A stretch of DNA of 13,948 nt. Origin: Victivallales bacterium (GTDB lineage Bacteria; Verrucomicrobiota; Lentisphaeria; Oligosphaerales; Lenti-02). Both the position numbers and the translations under genes were made by a program. Position 1 is the first letter of the stretch, and each line of letters begins with the position of its first letter. Of this stretch, positions 13,903-13,948 are shown piece after piece. The stretch lies in assembly GCA_018648945.1 (NCBI GenBank), contig JABGQJ010000138.1, positions 1 to 13,948 of the forward strand, in the 5' to 3' direction. The notes beneath the pieces were generated by a model. The model was not told where the DNA came from. It ran no database searches and was given only the letters and a program-made list of their open reading frames with translations.

Positions 13903-13948
13903 TTAGTCAGCGCCGGGCGTGAGGAAGGCCTGCTTGTCCACCTTGAGC
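13903..13948 (-). CDS. Possible C-terminal end of a convergent gene
   Basis: On the minus strand, TAA at 13903-13905 ends an open frame running off the window edge. It encodes LKVDKQAFLTPGAD. The composition looks protein-like and the position, 32 bases beyond the beta-propeller stop, suits a convergent gene. Fourteen residues are too few to name a family. Confidence 0.35.
   Translation of the reverse strand, partial: LKVDKQAFLTPGAD

Overview
The window is GC-rich (by eye about 65%) and tightly packed. It carries two opposed gene blocks with clean housekeeping and envelope functions. A lipid-transport operon ending in an outer-membrane-type lipoprotein shows a diderm bacterium. The unusual glutamyl-tRNA synthetase, the dispersed palindromes and the short tandem repeats in the gaps remind me of PVC-group genomes (Planctomycetota, Lentisphaerota, Verrucomicrobiota and relatives). 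That placement is an impression, not a demonstration. I see no rRNA, tRNA, CRISPR array, transposase or phage gene.

Minus-strand block (8720 down to 1). A SbcD/YhaO-type metallophosphoesterase (7467-8720) is followed after 2 bases by a 1223-residue YhaN/Rad50-like ATPase (3793-7464). The apex of that ATPase's coiled coil carries a transmembrane hairpin and no visible zinc hook. After a 306-base gap comes an Mla-type phospholipid transport operon: a permease with a STAS-like N-terminus (mlaE, 2344-3486), an ATPase (mlaF, 1553-2326), a membrane-anchored MCE protein with a long helical tail (mlaD-like, 380-1540) and a PqiC-like lipoprotein whose end lies outside the window (1-379).

Plus-strand block (9102 to 13870). 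gltX (9102-10697), der (10708-12183) and maf (12180-12737) form a compact unit with a 10-base gap and a 4-base overlap. The GltX has lost about 40 residues and gained about 70 relative to the usual enzyme, and its KMSKS loop reads KPYSK. A secreted beta-propeller-like protein of unknown function follows with its own promoter candidate. The last 46 bases probably hold the end of a convergent minus-strand gene.

The gaps are not empty. A structured bipartite palindromic repeat occurs twice in opposite orientations, upstream of gltX and immediately after the maf stop codon, so it brackets gltX-der-maf. A degenerate 7-base tandem repeat lies between yhaN and mlaE, and a 9-base tandem repeat lies just upstream of the yhaO promoter candidate. 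The best leads are the membrane-hairpin Rad50-like pair, the remodelled GltX and the inverted repeat pair. I found no clear new defence or mobile system.
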